From Desulfomonilaceae bacterium (lineage in GTDB: Bacteria; Desulfobacterota; Desulfomonilia; Desulfomonilales; Desulfomonilaceae), in assembly GCA_031082285.1 (NCBI GenBank), contig JAVHLK010000049.1, positions 3,820 to 36,489 on the forward strand: a stretch of 32,670 nucleotides of DNA. The letters run 5' to 3'. A model generated the notes under the pieces. It was not told the DNA's origin and made no database searches. It saw only the letters and a list, made by a program, of their open reading frames with translations. Below are positions 1 through 6,751 of this stretch, piece after piece (position 1 is the first letter of the stretch; the number at the start of each line of letters is the position of its first letter). The position numbers were made by a program, and so were the translations under genes.

Positions 1-418
1 CTTCTATGTCGTTACGGGGCCTGAACCGGGCGTCCACGCCCAGGCAAGATATCGCGGAGGCTGCGATAGTGCATATCCTGTTGAGAATAGCCTCATACGA
101 TCCCATGAAAGGCTCTTGGCCGGGGACGCCGAAGATCTCCCACCCCAGCGCGGATTCCTGAAAGTATATGCTTCCGCCGCCCGTGTGCCTGCGGTTTATG
201 TCGATGCCGTTGGCCCGGCAAAACTCCGGCCTCAGCTCAAGATTCACGTCCTGATGAAACCCCACAAGCGCCGCGGCAGGCTTGAATTGGAGAAATCTGA
301 ACGTGGGAGGCGATGAACCCTTCGCGGTTTCTTCGAGGATGATCTTGTCCAACGCCATATTGGCTGCAGCCGAGAGCCGGCCGGTATCCAAGAATCGGAA
401 ACTATTCAATCCCTTCAC
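1..418 (-). CDS. lplA: Lipoate-protein ligase A family protein (partial, N-terminal part)
   Basis: The gene runs off the left edge, so about 139 N-terminal codons are visible. The family attaches lipoate, through a lipoyl-AMP intermediate, to E2 and GcvH proteins in the cytoplasm. The reading begins VKGLNSFRFLDTG, has an NMALDK segment near residue 20, and carries the lipoate/biotin ligase signature RRHTGGG at residues 76-82. The last visible residues, FRPRNDIE, match the conserved RND stretch. The catalytic lysine lies outside the window. A GTG at 418 is the furthest in-frame start after a TGA; a TTG at 409 is an alternative. It lies 68 bp downstream of dihydrolipoyl dehydrogenase on the same strand, a lipoate-metabolism pairing that supports the call. 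The frame was read by hand from the reverse complement. Confidence 0.82.
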   Translation of the reverse strand, partial: MKGLNSFRFLDTGRLSAAANMALDKIILEETAKGSSPPTFRFLQFKPAAALVGFHQDVNLELRPEFCRANGIDINRRHTGGGSIYFQESALGWEIFGVPGQEPFMGSYEAILNRICTIAASAISCLGVDARFRPRNDIE

Positions 419-486
419 CCACGATCAAAATCGATCAAAGTAAAACAGCCACGTACAGCAATGCTCTCGAGGAAATTACCTTTCGA

Positions 487-1890
487 TCACGAAAAAGTTT
501 TGATTCTCCGCGCGGCATGAATCGGTTCGCCAAGGAAACCAAGGGCGCACTCACGCACTGATTCGGAGATGGTAGGATGTGCATGGATGGTATCCGTGAC
601 ATCCGACGCGGACATGCCTTTCCGAACGGCAAGGGTCAACTCGCCCACCAGTTCGGACACCTGCGGTCCCATGAAATGAGCGCCGACCAGTCTCCCCGTT
701 CGCGCGTCCTCAATCAGCTTGAGCAAGCCTTTCGGTTCTCCCATGGCTTGGGCCTTTCCCGACGCGGCCAGAGGAAACACGCTGGTGCGAAACGCATTCC
801 CGCTTTCCTTGGCTTGTTCTTCGGTAAGTCCTACCCAGGCGATTTGAGGGATCGTGAACACGCATGCGGGCACCACGTCATCCCGCGCGGGTACGACGCT
901 TCCCGCTATGTTCTCAGCCGCGATTTCGCCGTGGTATGCTGCGACGTGAGCCAGCATCTTGCGGTTTACCACATCGCCCACCGCATAGATTCCCGCTACC
1001 GACGTGGAGAGGTACGGATCCACTTCGACGGCCCCGTTGGTCACCCGGATTCCGAGTTCTTCAATTCCCAGTCCCCGAAAATCGGGCCTCCGTCCCGTCG
1101 CGATAAGGATTCCGTCGCATGAGACGACGTTCTCTTTCGTCTTTTTCTCATAGATTACCCGCAGGCCGTTCGCGGACCGTTCAATTCGGTGGATGCGTAC
1201 GCCCAGCTGCGTGACGACGCCTCGTCCCGGCAGTAGGCTTGCGTACCTGCGAGCAATTTCTCCGTCGACCTCGGGCAAGATCCTATCGAGTATTTCCAGG
1301 ACCGTGACTCTGCATCCCAGGGCCGCGTACAGTGCGGCAAACTCCTGCCCGATTACGCCTCCGCCAATGATGACCAGTTCGGCGGGAACCTCCTCGATCT
1401 CAAGCATCTGTCGGGTGCCAAGGACTCCCGGAAGGTCTGTGCCTTCAATGGGGGGAATCCACGGACGTGATCCCGTGGCGATTACTATGCTTCCGGTCTT
1501 AAGCGTCTTTCCCGACGCGGTAGCCACCACCCCGGGTTCCGTTATGGTCGCAGTGTCGTGAAGGAGAGTCATGCCCGTGCCCGTCAGCAGCTTATCGAGG
1601 TTGGACACGATCTTCCCCACCACATCGGCCTTGCGCCTCTGCATGCCGGCGAAATTGGCTGAAGGAGCTCGGTCTATGATGTCGTCCCGTGCGGCACGTT
1701 GCACCCATAAGAGACCTTCGGCATCAGCCAGTAGGGCCTTGGTGGGAATGCAGCCCCTGTTGAGGCAAACGCCCCCAATGGTCTCCTTTTCCACCAGTGC
1801 GACGCGGAGCCCCAGTTGGCGCCCTTTCAGAGCCGCGGTGTACCCTCCGGGACCCGCACCGATCACCACCATGTCATACGATTCCGCCAT
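487..1890 (-). CDS. lpdA: Dihydrolipoyl dehydrogenase
   Basis: Flavoprotein E3 component that reoxidises dihydrolipoamide with NAD+, serving 2-oxoacid dehydrogenases or the glycine cleavage system. It is 467 aa, the usual length. It shows the N-terminal FAD motif VVIGAGPGGYTAAL (residues 8-21) and the redox-active disulfide GGVCLNRGCIPTK (Cys42/Cys47). A second GGGVIGQEFA motif near residue 175 marks the NAD domain, and AVGDV precedes the dimerisation domain. The C-terminal catalytic His-Glu pair is in HPTISE (His438, Glu443). The ATG at 1890 gives the standard N terminus. It lies 35 bp downstream of the OmpH-like gene and upstream of the lipoate ligase. No E2 or GcvH gene is in view, so the partner complex is unknown. 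Confidence 0.95.
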   Translation of the reverse strand: MAESYDMVVIGAGPGGYTAALKGRQLGLRVALVEKETIGGVCLNRGCIPTKALLADAEGLLWVQRAARDDIIDRAPSANFAGMQRRKADVVGKIVSNLDKLLTGTGMTLLHDTATITEPGVVATASGKTLKTGSIVIATGSRPWIPPIEGTDLPGVLGTRQMLEIEEVPAELVIIGGGVIGQEFAALYAALGCRVTVLEILDRILPEVDGEIARRYASLLPGRGVVTQLGVRIHRIERSANGLRVIYEKKTKENVVSCDGILIATGRRPDFRGLGIEELGIRVTNGAVEVDPYLSTSVAGIYAVGDVVNRKMLAHVAAYHGEIAAENIAGSVVPARDDVVPACVFTIPQIAWVGLTEEQAKESGNAFRTSVFPLAASGKAQAMGEPKGLLKLIEDARTGRLVGAHFMGPQVSELVGELTLAVRKGMSASDVTDTIHAHPTISESVRECALGFLGEPIHAARRIKTFS

Positions 1891-1925
1891 GGTCTCGACT
1901 TCGGCCGTATCAAGGCCCGTGCGGC

Positions 1926-2477
1926 CTATTGCGGTCCCTTTTCCGGGGCGGGCATTTTGTCCAGTTCCTGGGCCACGTCGGCAGAGATGTCCGGGAGGCC
2001 TCTAGAGTAGGCCAGCGATCGCTCCCAGAACACCATGGTAATGCCTTTCTCTTTGGCGATCTTGTCCACCGCTTCCGGCAGCTGCGTCTTGAGCACGTTT
2101 TCAACCGACTTCTGTTTGAAGCCTATTTTCACCCTGAGATCCTGTTCCTCGTTCTCGAATTCCGCCCGCTTTACCTCGAGATCTTCCTCAAGTTTCGTCT
2201 TCTCTTCCGGTTTGAGCGTGCCGGCTTCCTTCTCGAGCCTGTCCTGGATCATTTTCGCAGCGGCCGCCATGGTGCTCATTTTGCCGGCGGATTCCATGCG
2301 TAACTTGTTCACTTCTTCCACAGCGGCTTTGAGCCGAGAGGATGTACCATAAATCTTCTCAATGCTTATCGTCGCGGTCTGTCCACCCTCTCCAAAAGAT
2401 GGGGCGGCACCGAAATGAAAAAACGCGGAGCAGAGGGCGAGGGACAAGATCACCGTCAGGAACCGGTGTATCGTCAT
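1926..2477 (-). CDS. OmpH/Skp-like periplasmic chaperone
   Basis: 183 aa. The N terminus is a signal peptide (MTIHRFLTVILSLALCSAFF followed by a small-residue region to about residue 29). A short beta segment (ATISIEKIYG) leads into a long charged helical region (about residues 45-130) rich in Glu, Lys and Met. It closes with GITMVFWERSLAYSRGLPDIS, which resembles the end of the OmpH/Skp fold where a strand and an aspartate follow the coiled tentacles. Skp proteins hold unfolded outer-membrane proteins in the periplasm. The start is backed by the Shine-Dalgarno sequence AAGGA seven bases before the ATG. It sits between the HEAT-repeat gene and lpdA rather than next to bamA or lpxD, so its client is unclear. 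Confidence 0.75.
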   Translation of the reverse strand: MTIHRFLTVILSLALCSAFFHFGAAPSFGEGGQTATISIEKIYGTSSRLKAAVEEVNKLRMESAGKMSTMAAAAKMIQDRLEKEAGTLKPEEKTKLEEDLEVKRAEFENEEQDLRVKIGFKQKSVENVLKTQLPEAVDKIAKEKGITMVFWERSLAYSRGLPDISADVAQELDKMPAPEKGPQ

Positions 2478-2555
2478 AAGTTATTCCTTTCCGTCAAATA
2501 GTTGCGGGACCGGTATGGAAACCAGGTTCCCTGTCGCAGGATCGGCAGCCGGGGT

Positions 2556-2606
2556 ATCCCGCGCCCGGGATTGCCTCTCATGTCCCCTTTCCGGGTCACA
2601 ACCCGG
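2556..2606. repeat. Two adjacent GC-rich palindromes between the HEAT and OmpH-like genes
   Basis: The 172-bp gap between the HEAT-repeat gene and the OmpH-like gene holds two perfect 6-bp stems with 4-nt loops: ATCCCG/CGGGAT at 2556-2571 and CCGGGT/ACCCGG at 2591-2606. Neither is followed by a T run on either strand, so they are not classical terminators. They could stabilise the mRNA 3' end of the HEAT gene or be REP-like elements. No further function is visible. Confidence 0.5.
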
Positions 2607-2649
2607 ACACGAGGGAGAAATGTGTGATCGAACCGGTCGAGCAAGACAC

Positions 2650-3978
2650 TCAGCGAGGTTGCGTCGTCACGTCTTGCACGTTCTTGTCCCGTGCTGCAGA
2701 CTCTTTGTCGGGCGGCGACTCGGCCTGTTTCTTGAGGATGGATTCGATTCGCGCCCTTACCTGGGGTTGCTTCTCCGACTCCAAAGCGTCCTGGAGGGCC
2801 TTGGCGGCCTCTTGGGGATAGGATCTTGCCAGTCGACCCAGGGCCTCCGCCGCGGCAATCCTGATCCCTATATTCTCGTCCTGCAGACACTTCTCAAGGG
2901 CGGGAATCATTTCTTTCGGAGGCGTCTTCAGAGATTCAAACGCACGAATTGCACCCCGCCGAACGCGAACGTCGGAGTCTCGTGCGGCCTCGATCAGGGC
3001 CGGCGCGGCTTTCGCCGCCTTATCACCGAGTCCTCTTATCACTCCTACCGCCAGCAGCCTATTCTCGGCAGCCTCGTCCTTCACGGCCGCGATGAGATGG
3101 TCCATGAACAGATCGGCCTTGTCTCGGTAGCGCATCAGCCCGAGCAAAGCTTCTTTGCGATCGAGGGGATCGTCGGACCCGAGACTCTTGACCAGAACCG
3201 GAACGGCGAATTCGCCGCTCTGATCGATTAACGTAACGGCATCGATGATATCAAAACGGGTCTCGGGATCGGCATCGTCGTACAGAGCCACGAGCTTGGG
3301 CAAGGCAGGTGCCGCAGCCGGCCTCATGGACCTCAACACTTGCACCGCGTAGCCCGAAACCGGCTCCTGTTTGGTTTCGAGGATTTCCATCAAACCCGGA
3401 AGCACCTTCTCGGGAGTCTTTCTCCCCACCTGGCCGAGCACCCGTCCGGCCAGCCTTGCCGTGTCCTTTTCCTTGCCCGCCAGGGCCTTCAAGAGTACCG
3501 GTATAACCGAGTCATCCGCCTTGTCTATGCCGGCAAGCGCCACGGTGGCATTGAGCTTCGTCTGAGGATCCGGGTCCTCCGAGGATTTTCTCAACGCCTG
3601 CTCAACCTCCGTGTTCCCTTTTCCTATCCGCCCCAGTGCCAAGATCGCGGCTCTGCGGACTTCGACTGTTTCATCGTTGAGAGACTCGAGCAGCGGCGGT
3701 ATCGACCTGGCGGCCGTCTTGGGGAAAAAACCGAGTGATTCCGCAGCAGAAATACGGACCTTGGGTGCCGGATCCCTCAATGCTTCGATGAGAGGCGGAA
3801 CCGCCCTCGCCGGTCTGTTTCAGGCACAACCAAGTTCGTAGGCGGCTTTGGCCCGAACTTCGGGATCCTTGTCCTTCAGATTCCGTATGTGAGTATCAAT
3901 CGCCGATGCAAAAGCGAGCAGAACGGCAAACGTTGACAGGACCGTTACCAAAACGACCTGCAAGAGAAACCGTCTCAT
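2650..3978 (-). CDS. Exported HEAT-repeat protein with in-frame TGA at codon 53
   Basis: Reading from the ATG at 3978, which overlaps the YkgJ stop as TGATG, gives a signal peptide (MRRFLLQVVLVTVLSTFAVL, cleavage near ASA-I) and then continuous HEAT repeats to the end, 442 codons in all. The repeats of about 30-38 residues have the pattern D-P-x-V-R-x-x-A-A-x-x-L-G. The C-terminal 25 residues are charged and disordered. Codon 53 is TGA (3820-3822) in the loop between the two helices of the first repeat (YELGCA-stop-NRPARAVPPL), with the HEAT pattern intact on both sides. Either the UGA is recoded (selenocysteine would make a Cys-x-Sec motif), or this is a nonsense mutation or base error. A fallback start at 3780 gives 376 aa without signal peptide. 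HEAT arrays bind proteins; the partner is unknown. Confidence 0.75.
3792..3822 (-). promoter_or_regulatory. In-frame TGA plus downstream hairpin (possible SECIS)
   Basis: Read on the minus strand, the TGA at 3822-3820 is followed after 11 bases by the hairpin GAGGGCG-GUUC-CGCCUC (3808-3792). It has six pairs, one bulged G and a GUUC tetraloop that begins 18 bases after the TGA. Bacterial SECIS elements lie within the coding region just 3' of UGA with a small G-containing apical loop at roughly this distance. The fit is loose and GC-rich hairpins are common here, so this is only a candidate. Confidence 0.25.
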
Positions 3979-4772
3979 CACTCAGTCTCCTTCTTGGTCA
4001 GTACCTCTCGTTTCTTTCGTTCAAGATAGTCGCGGTCGATCTTCAGAAACCCTTTTTTGCCGAACAATGCAAAACGAAGCCACTGACTTCCGAAATACAA
4101 CAATGCCGTGTCGTCGTCACGGATTTTTTCCAGGATGTCTTCATCCACCTGGAATTTATTCAGGAAGCTGCTGGTGAAGATGAATTCTCGAAAGCGATCC
4201 GGGTCGTACAGAACCATCAGGATCATGTCCTGCATCCGAGGGTCGGCGATCTTCTCCTCCCAGAGCAGATCGGCCTGCATCACGTCCTTGAGATTGTGAT
4301 CGAGATCGTCGTAATCCGGAAGTCCTTGCTCCTGCCGCCACCTCTCTACGGTCCATTCTTCCGGCTCGTCGAGTCCTTTGCATTTTGCGGGGTCGACCAT
4401 GAGTCGATACTCGATTCCCTGGTCGCTATCCAGAGGATAAAGCCGACAGGAAAAGGGGCGACTCTGGTATACGGAACATCCCTCTTCCCGCACGAAGGGG
4501 CACGTCTTATGCTCATCCTCATTCATTCTCAGCACCACGGCCGGAAGGCCGGTTACCGAGGAAACGATCCTGTGGGTGTATCTGTTGAGGAATTCCGAGG
4601 AAGTCATGGCAAGACTCTTTCGCAGCCTGCTCACGTCCAAAGGCGTGAGAAAAATCGTCACGTCTCTGCAGCACGTGTTGTAACAGCCCGTACCGGGATG
4701 ACATTTGAAGTGGAACGTGTCGTCCCAGGTCATCAAACGATCGGGTCCGTCCGGTTGATCTCTTAACTTCAT
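3978..4772 (-). CDS. YkgJ-family cysteine-cluster (putative Fe or Zn binding) protein
   Basis: 264 aa from the ATG at 4772. This start has AAAGGA seven bases upstream; the TTG at 4787 lies upstream of that ribosome site and is less likely. Two cysteine groups define the family: CHPGTGCYNTCC (Cys24, 30, 34, 35) and, near residue 105, CPFVREEGCSVYQSRPFSCRLYPL. These are the CxxxxxCC and CPFL...C...Y..RP..CR.YP patterns of YkgJ (UPF0153) proteins, thought to bind a metal or zinc ion. The C-terminal 130 residues are helical and specific to this subgroup. The stop overlaps the HEAT gene start as TGATG, suggesting coupled translation. The biochemical function is unknown. Confidence 0.85.
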   Translation of the reverse strand: MKLRDQPDGPDRLMTWDDTFHFKCHPGTGCYNTCCRDVTIFLTPLDVSRLRKSLAMTSSEFLNRYTHRIVSSVTGLPAVVLRMNEDEHKTCPFVREEGCSVYQSRPFSCRLYPLDSDQGIEYRLMVDPAKCKGLDEPEEWTVERWRQEQGLPDYDDLDHNLKDVMQADLLWEEKIADPRMQDMILMVLYDPDRFREFIFTSSFLNKFQVDEDILEKIRDDDTALLYFGSQWLRFALFGKKGFLKIDRDYLERKKREVLTKKETE

Positions 4773-4809
4773 GCAAGGTCCTTTCAATGGATCGAGTCGG
4801 GTACGGGCC

Positions 4810-5763
4810 TTAGACTGAGCCGCCCATACGCTCTATATTTTCCCGAGCCTGTTTGTTTTTCGGATCGAGTTCGAGTGTTCTCCGCCAGCACTCGACCGCC
4901 TTTTGTTTGTCGCCGACCATTTCGTACGCCACGCCCCGTTGATGGTGCGCTCCGATATAGTCGGGGCGTATCGAAGCCGCTCGATCGAAGTAGTTGAGTG
5001 CCTGCGAGAAATCTCTCTTCTTGATGAGGTAAATCTGGCCTAGATTGTAGTAGGCCTCGACGTATTCGGGACTGAGTTCCACGGCCTTCTCGAAATACGC
5101 GATCGCCTCGTCCTCTCTATTTAAAAATGTATAGACAACTCCCAGGTTATAAAAGATCGCGGAATTCTCGGGATCGATTGCAAGGAGTTGCTCCAATCTG
5201 GCCGCCGCATTCTCGTACCGATCGCCATCCATGTCCGAAAAAACTCGTTGAAGTTGCACATGGACTCGAAAAAGTTTGGGGTCCGCATTCCCTGCCACGG
5301 TCTCGTCCAGTTGCCGGATGATGCGTCGAATATGCTCTTCGTTCTGTGTATCGGCAGAGAATTCCAGACACTTACGGAACGCGTCGGAAGCCTTTTCCAT
5401 GCGCTCCGCACATGCCCGTGCAACTCCCAGGCGATAGTACGTACTGTACAGTCGTGATTCGGGACAAACGGTCAACGCCTTTTCATAGTATTCCGCTGCG
5501 GCCGGGTAGTTTTCCAATCCGTCATAACACGACGCGATCGCTTCGAGAATTGTGTGGGGATCGCGGACATCGGAGAGAATTTCCTTGAAGCCTTCAATAG
5601 CGGAAAACCAATTCTCTTCGGACATATCCTTGAATGCTTTGGCACGGATAGGAGCGGTGCGACCGTCATCGGCATCATTTTCAGTATTTTTGTTGGCACA
5701 ACATTTCTTATACTTGAACCCGCTCCCACAGGGGCACGGGTCGTTTCTTCCCGGCAGAGTCAT
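4810..5763 (-). CDS. SEC-C motif and TPR-repeat protein
   Basis: 317 aa. The N terminus is a SEC-C zinc motif, GRNDPCPCGSGFKYKKCC (Cys10, 12, 21, 22), like that at the end of SecA and on many unrelated bacterial proteins. After an acidic linker come about six tetratricopeptide repeats (residues 45-310), for example AIFYNLGVVYTFLNREDEAI and YVEAYYNLGQIYLIKKRDF. TPR arrays are protein-binding scaffolds. No signal peptide is seen, so it is probably cytoplasmic. It is the first gene of the minus-strand run and diverges from the apr leader; its own promoter must lie in 5764-5900, but I could not identify it clearly. Confidence 0.9.
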   Translation of the reverse strand: MTLPGRNDPCPCGSGFKYKKCCANKNTENDADDGRTAPIRAKAFKDMSEENWFSAIEGFKEILSDVRDPHTILEAIASCYDGLENYPAAAEYYEKALTVCPESRLYSTYYRLGVARACAERMEKASDAFRKCLEFSADTQNEEHIRRIIRQLDETVAGNADPKLFRVHVQLQRVFSDMDGDRYENAAARLEQLLAIDPENSAIFYNLGVVYTFLNREDEAIAYFEKAVELSPEYVEAYYNLGQIYLIKKRDFSQALNYFDRAASIRPDYIGAHHQRGVAYEMVGDKQKAVECWRRTLELDPKNKQARENIERMGGSV

Positions 5764-5886
5764 TCGTCAGGCTCCTCTTGGCTGGACGCACTTAAATAAA
5801 AAGAATTAGCATATTGGACCGTACGGGACAAGGGAATTCTCCCGTGTTTTTCCTGGAAAATTCCACCGGAAACTCCGAAAAATCTC

Positions 5887-5915
5887 TTGACAATAAGCGA
5901 ACGATTTGATTCAAT
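5887..5915 (+). promoter_or_regulatory. Sigma70-like promoter for aprBA
   Basis: A perfect -35 box TTGACA (5887-5892) is followed by a 17-bp spacer and TTCAAT (5910-5915, four of six matches to TATAAT). It points at aprB and is the best promoter-like pair in the gap. It would start transcripts near 5922, about 370 nt before aprB. No Rex-like or HcpR-like palindrome was recognised nearby. Confidence 0.45.
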
Positions 5916-6041
5916 TTGGCATTCCTTGTACCGCTTGGCCCGTAACGTGGTCGAGGTGGATACCCACTCAAATATTGCAGAGACCGTCAAGCATCCAGTA
6001 TGGGCTTGGATCAAGAAGATTTTCTCACGAGGTGTATGCGA

Positions 6042-6176
6042 TTGCAGCCCCTTGGTGTTGTTTCATTTCTCGCCGGCGTCGTTCCGCAACAAGGGGGGAC
6101 GACACTTCGATGAGGCCCATCTCAGGGCTGGGGAGACGCCGAGCCGATGACCGAAAGATCTGGATTGGGGCTGCAA
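6042..6176 (+). promoter_or_regulatory. Long-range 10-bp inverted repeat in the apr leader
   Basis: TTGCAGCCCC at 6042-6051 and GGGGCTGCAA at 6167-6176 are perfect reverse complements separated by 115 nt. In an mRNA started at the promoter above they would close a large domain ending about 115 nt before aprB, as in structured regulatory leaders. No known riboswitch class was recognised in the enclosed sequence. Confidence 0.4.
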
Positions 6177-6215
6177 GACGAGCACACAAAAGAAAGGAGG
6201 AGGTCACAACGACTC

Positions 6216-6232
6216 TGCGTCGATACGACGCA
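6216..6232 (+). promoter_or_regulatory. Perfect hairpin in the aprB leader
   Basis: TGCGTCG-ATA-CGACGCA forms a perfect 7-bp stem with a 3-nt loop. It sits between a strong AAGGAGGAGG ribosome-binding-like stretch (about 6193-6202) and the ATG of a short leader ORF (6235). Folding it shortens the effective distance from that stretch to the ATG from about 32 to about 15 nt. There is no T run, so it is not a terminator. Confidence 0.5.
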
Positions 6233-6234
6233 CG

Positions 6235-6279
6235 ATGACAACTGAGTTTCATGACTCTAACAAAACTCAAACCTATTAG
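6235..6279 (+). CDS. Possible 14-aa leader peptide upstream of aprB
   Basis: ATG at 6235 opens MTTEFHDSNKTQTY and stops with TAG at 6277-6279. The stop overlaps the first bases of the aprB Shine-Dalgarno AGGAGG (6278-6283). A ribosome finishing this ORF would sit on the aprB initiation region, so translation could be coupled or occluded. The only ribosome site for it is the purine stretch on the far side of the 6216-6232 hairpin. A 14-codon ORF can occur by chance. Confidence 0.25.
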   Translation: MTTEFHDSNKTQTY

Positions 6280-6290
6280 GAGGCTGGTTC

Positions 6291-6731
6291 ATGCCAAGTT
6301 TCGTGATTATGGAAAAATGTGATGGCTGCAAGGGTCAAGACAAGACCGCTTGCATGTACATTTGTCCCAATGATTTGATGGTGTTGGACAAAGAGACGAT
6401 GAAAGCTTGGAATAGGGCTCCCGAAATGTGCTGGGAGTGCTACAACTGCGTAAAAATCTGTCCTCAGCAGGCCGTTGACGTGAGAGGCTATGCGGACTTC
6501 GTTCCCATGGGCGCATCCGTTGTGCCTCTGAGAGGTTCCGAAGACATCATGTGGACCGTTAAGTTCCGCAGCGGCCAGGTCAAACGGTTCAAGTTCCCCA
6601 TCCGGACCACGATTGAAGGGTCTGCAGTGCCTGACGGCGGGTACGGAGAAGTGACCACCGATCTGGCGAGCCAGTGTCTGTACAACGAGCCCGCGGCCCT
6701 GAAGCTCGACGCGCTGCCCACAACCAAGTAG
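6291..6731 (+). CDS. aprB: Adenylylsulfate reductase, beta subunit
   Basis: 146 aa, the normal AprB length. AprB carries electrons to the FAD of AprA, which reduces adenosine 5'-phosphosulfate to sulfite and AMP in the cytoplasm. Two [4Fe-4S] clusters are encoded: Cys10-x2-Cys13-x7-Cys21-x3-Cys25-Pro with the insertion typical of AprB, and Cys47-x2-Cys50-x2-Cys53-x3-Cys57-Pro. Trp48, directly after Cys47, corresponds to the tryptophan proposed to bridge cluster and flavin in Archaeoglobus AprB. The C-terminal tail (residues 100-146) is the arm that wraps AprA. The ATG follows AGGAGG by seven bases. It is the first gene of aprBA-qmoABC. Codon choice is strongly biased, as expected for an abundant enzyme. 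Confidence 0.97.
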   Translation: MPSFVIMEKCDGCKGQDKTACMYICPNDLMVLDKETMKAWNRAPEMCWECYNCVKICPQQAVDVRGYADFVPMGASVVPLRGSEDIMWTVKFRSGQVKRFKFPIRTTIEGSAVPDGGYGEVTTDLASQCLYNEPAALKLDALPTTK

Positions 6732-6751
6732 ACCCTCTGGAGGTAGAAGAT

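Larger units (their letters stand above)
5764..6290. other. 527-bp divergent intergenic region and apr leader
   Basis: No convincing protein gene of normal size lies here. It holds an inverted repeat ACGGGA/TCCCGT (5823-5828 and 5840-5845, 11-nt loop), a sigma70-like promoter (5887-5915), a 10-bp long-range inverted repeat (6042-6176), a purine-rich Shine-Dalgarno-like stretch (about 6192-6202), a 7-bp hairpin (6216-6232) and a 14-codon leader ORF ending on the aprB ribosome site. If the promoter call is right, the aprB mRNA has an unusually long 5' leader of about 370 nt. Confidence 0.6.

Noticed and set aside
4773-4787. TTG start five codons before the YkgJ-family ATG
   Set aside because: The AAAGGA ribosome site lies after this TTG and at the right distance from ATG 4772.
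5823-5845. Hairpin ACGGGA/TCCCGT followed by GTTTTT as a plus-strand terminator
   Set aside because: No plus-strand gene precedes it, the stem is only 6 bp with an 11-nt loop, and it lies in the divergent promoter region.
6674-6751. Longer aprA reading starting inside aprB
   Set aside because: The extension is the shadow of aprB in another frame; GGAGG before ATG 6752 and AprA family length fix the start.
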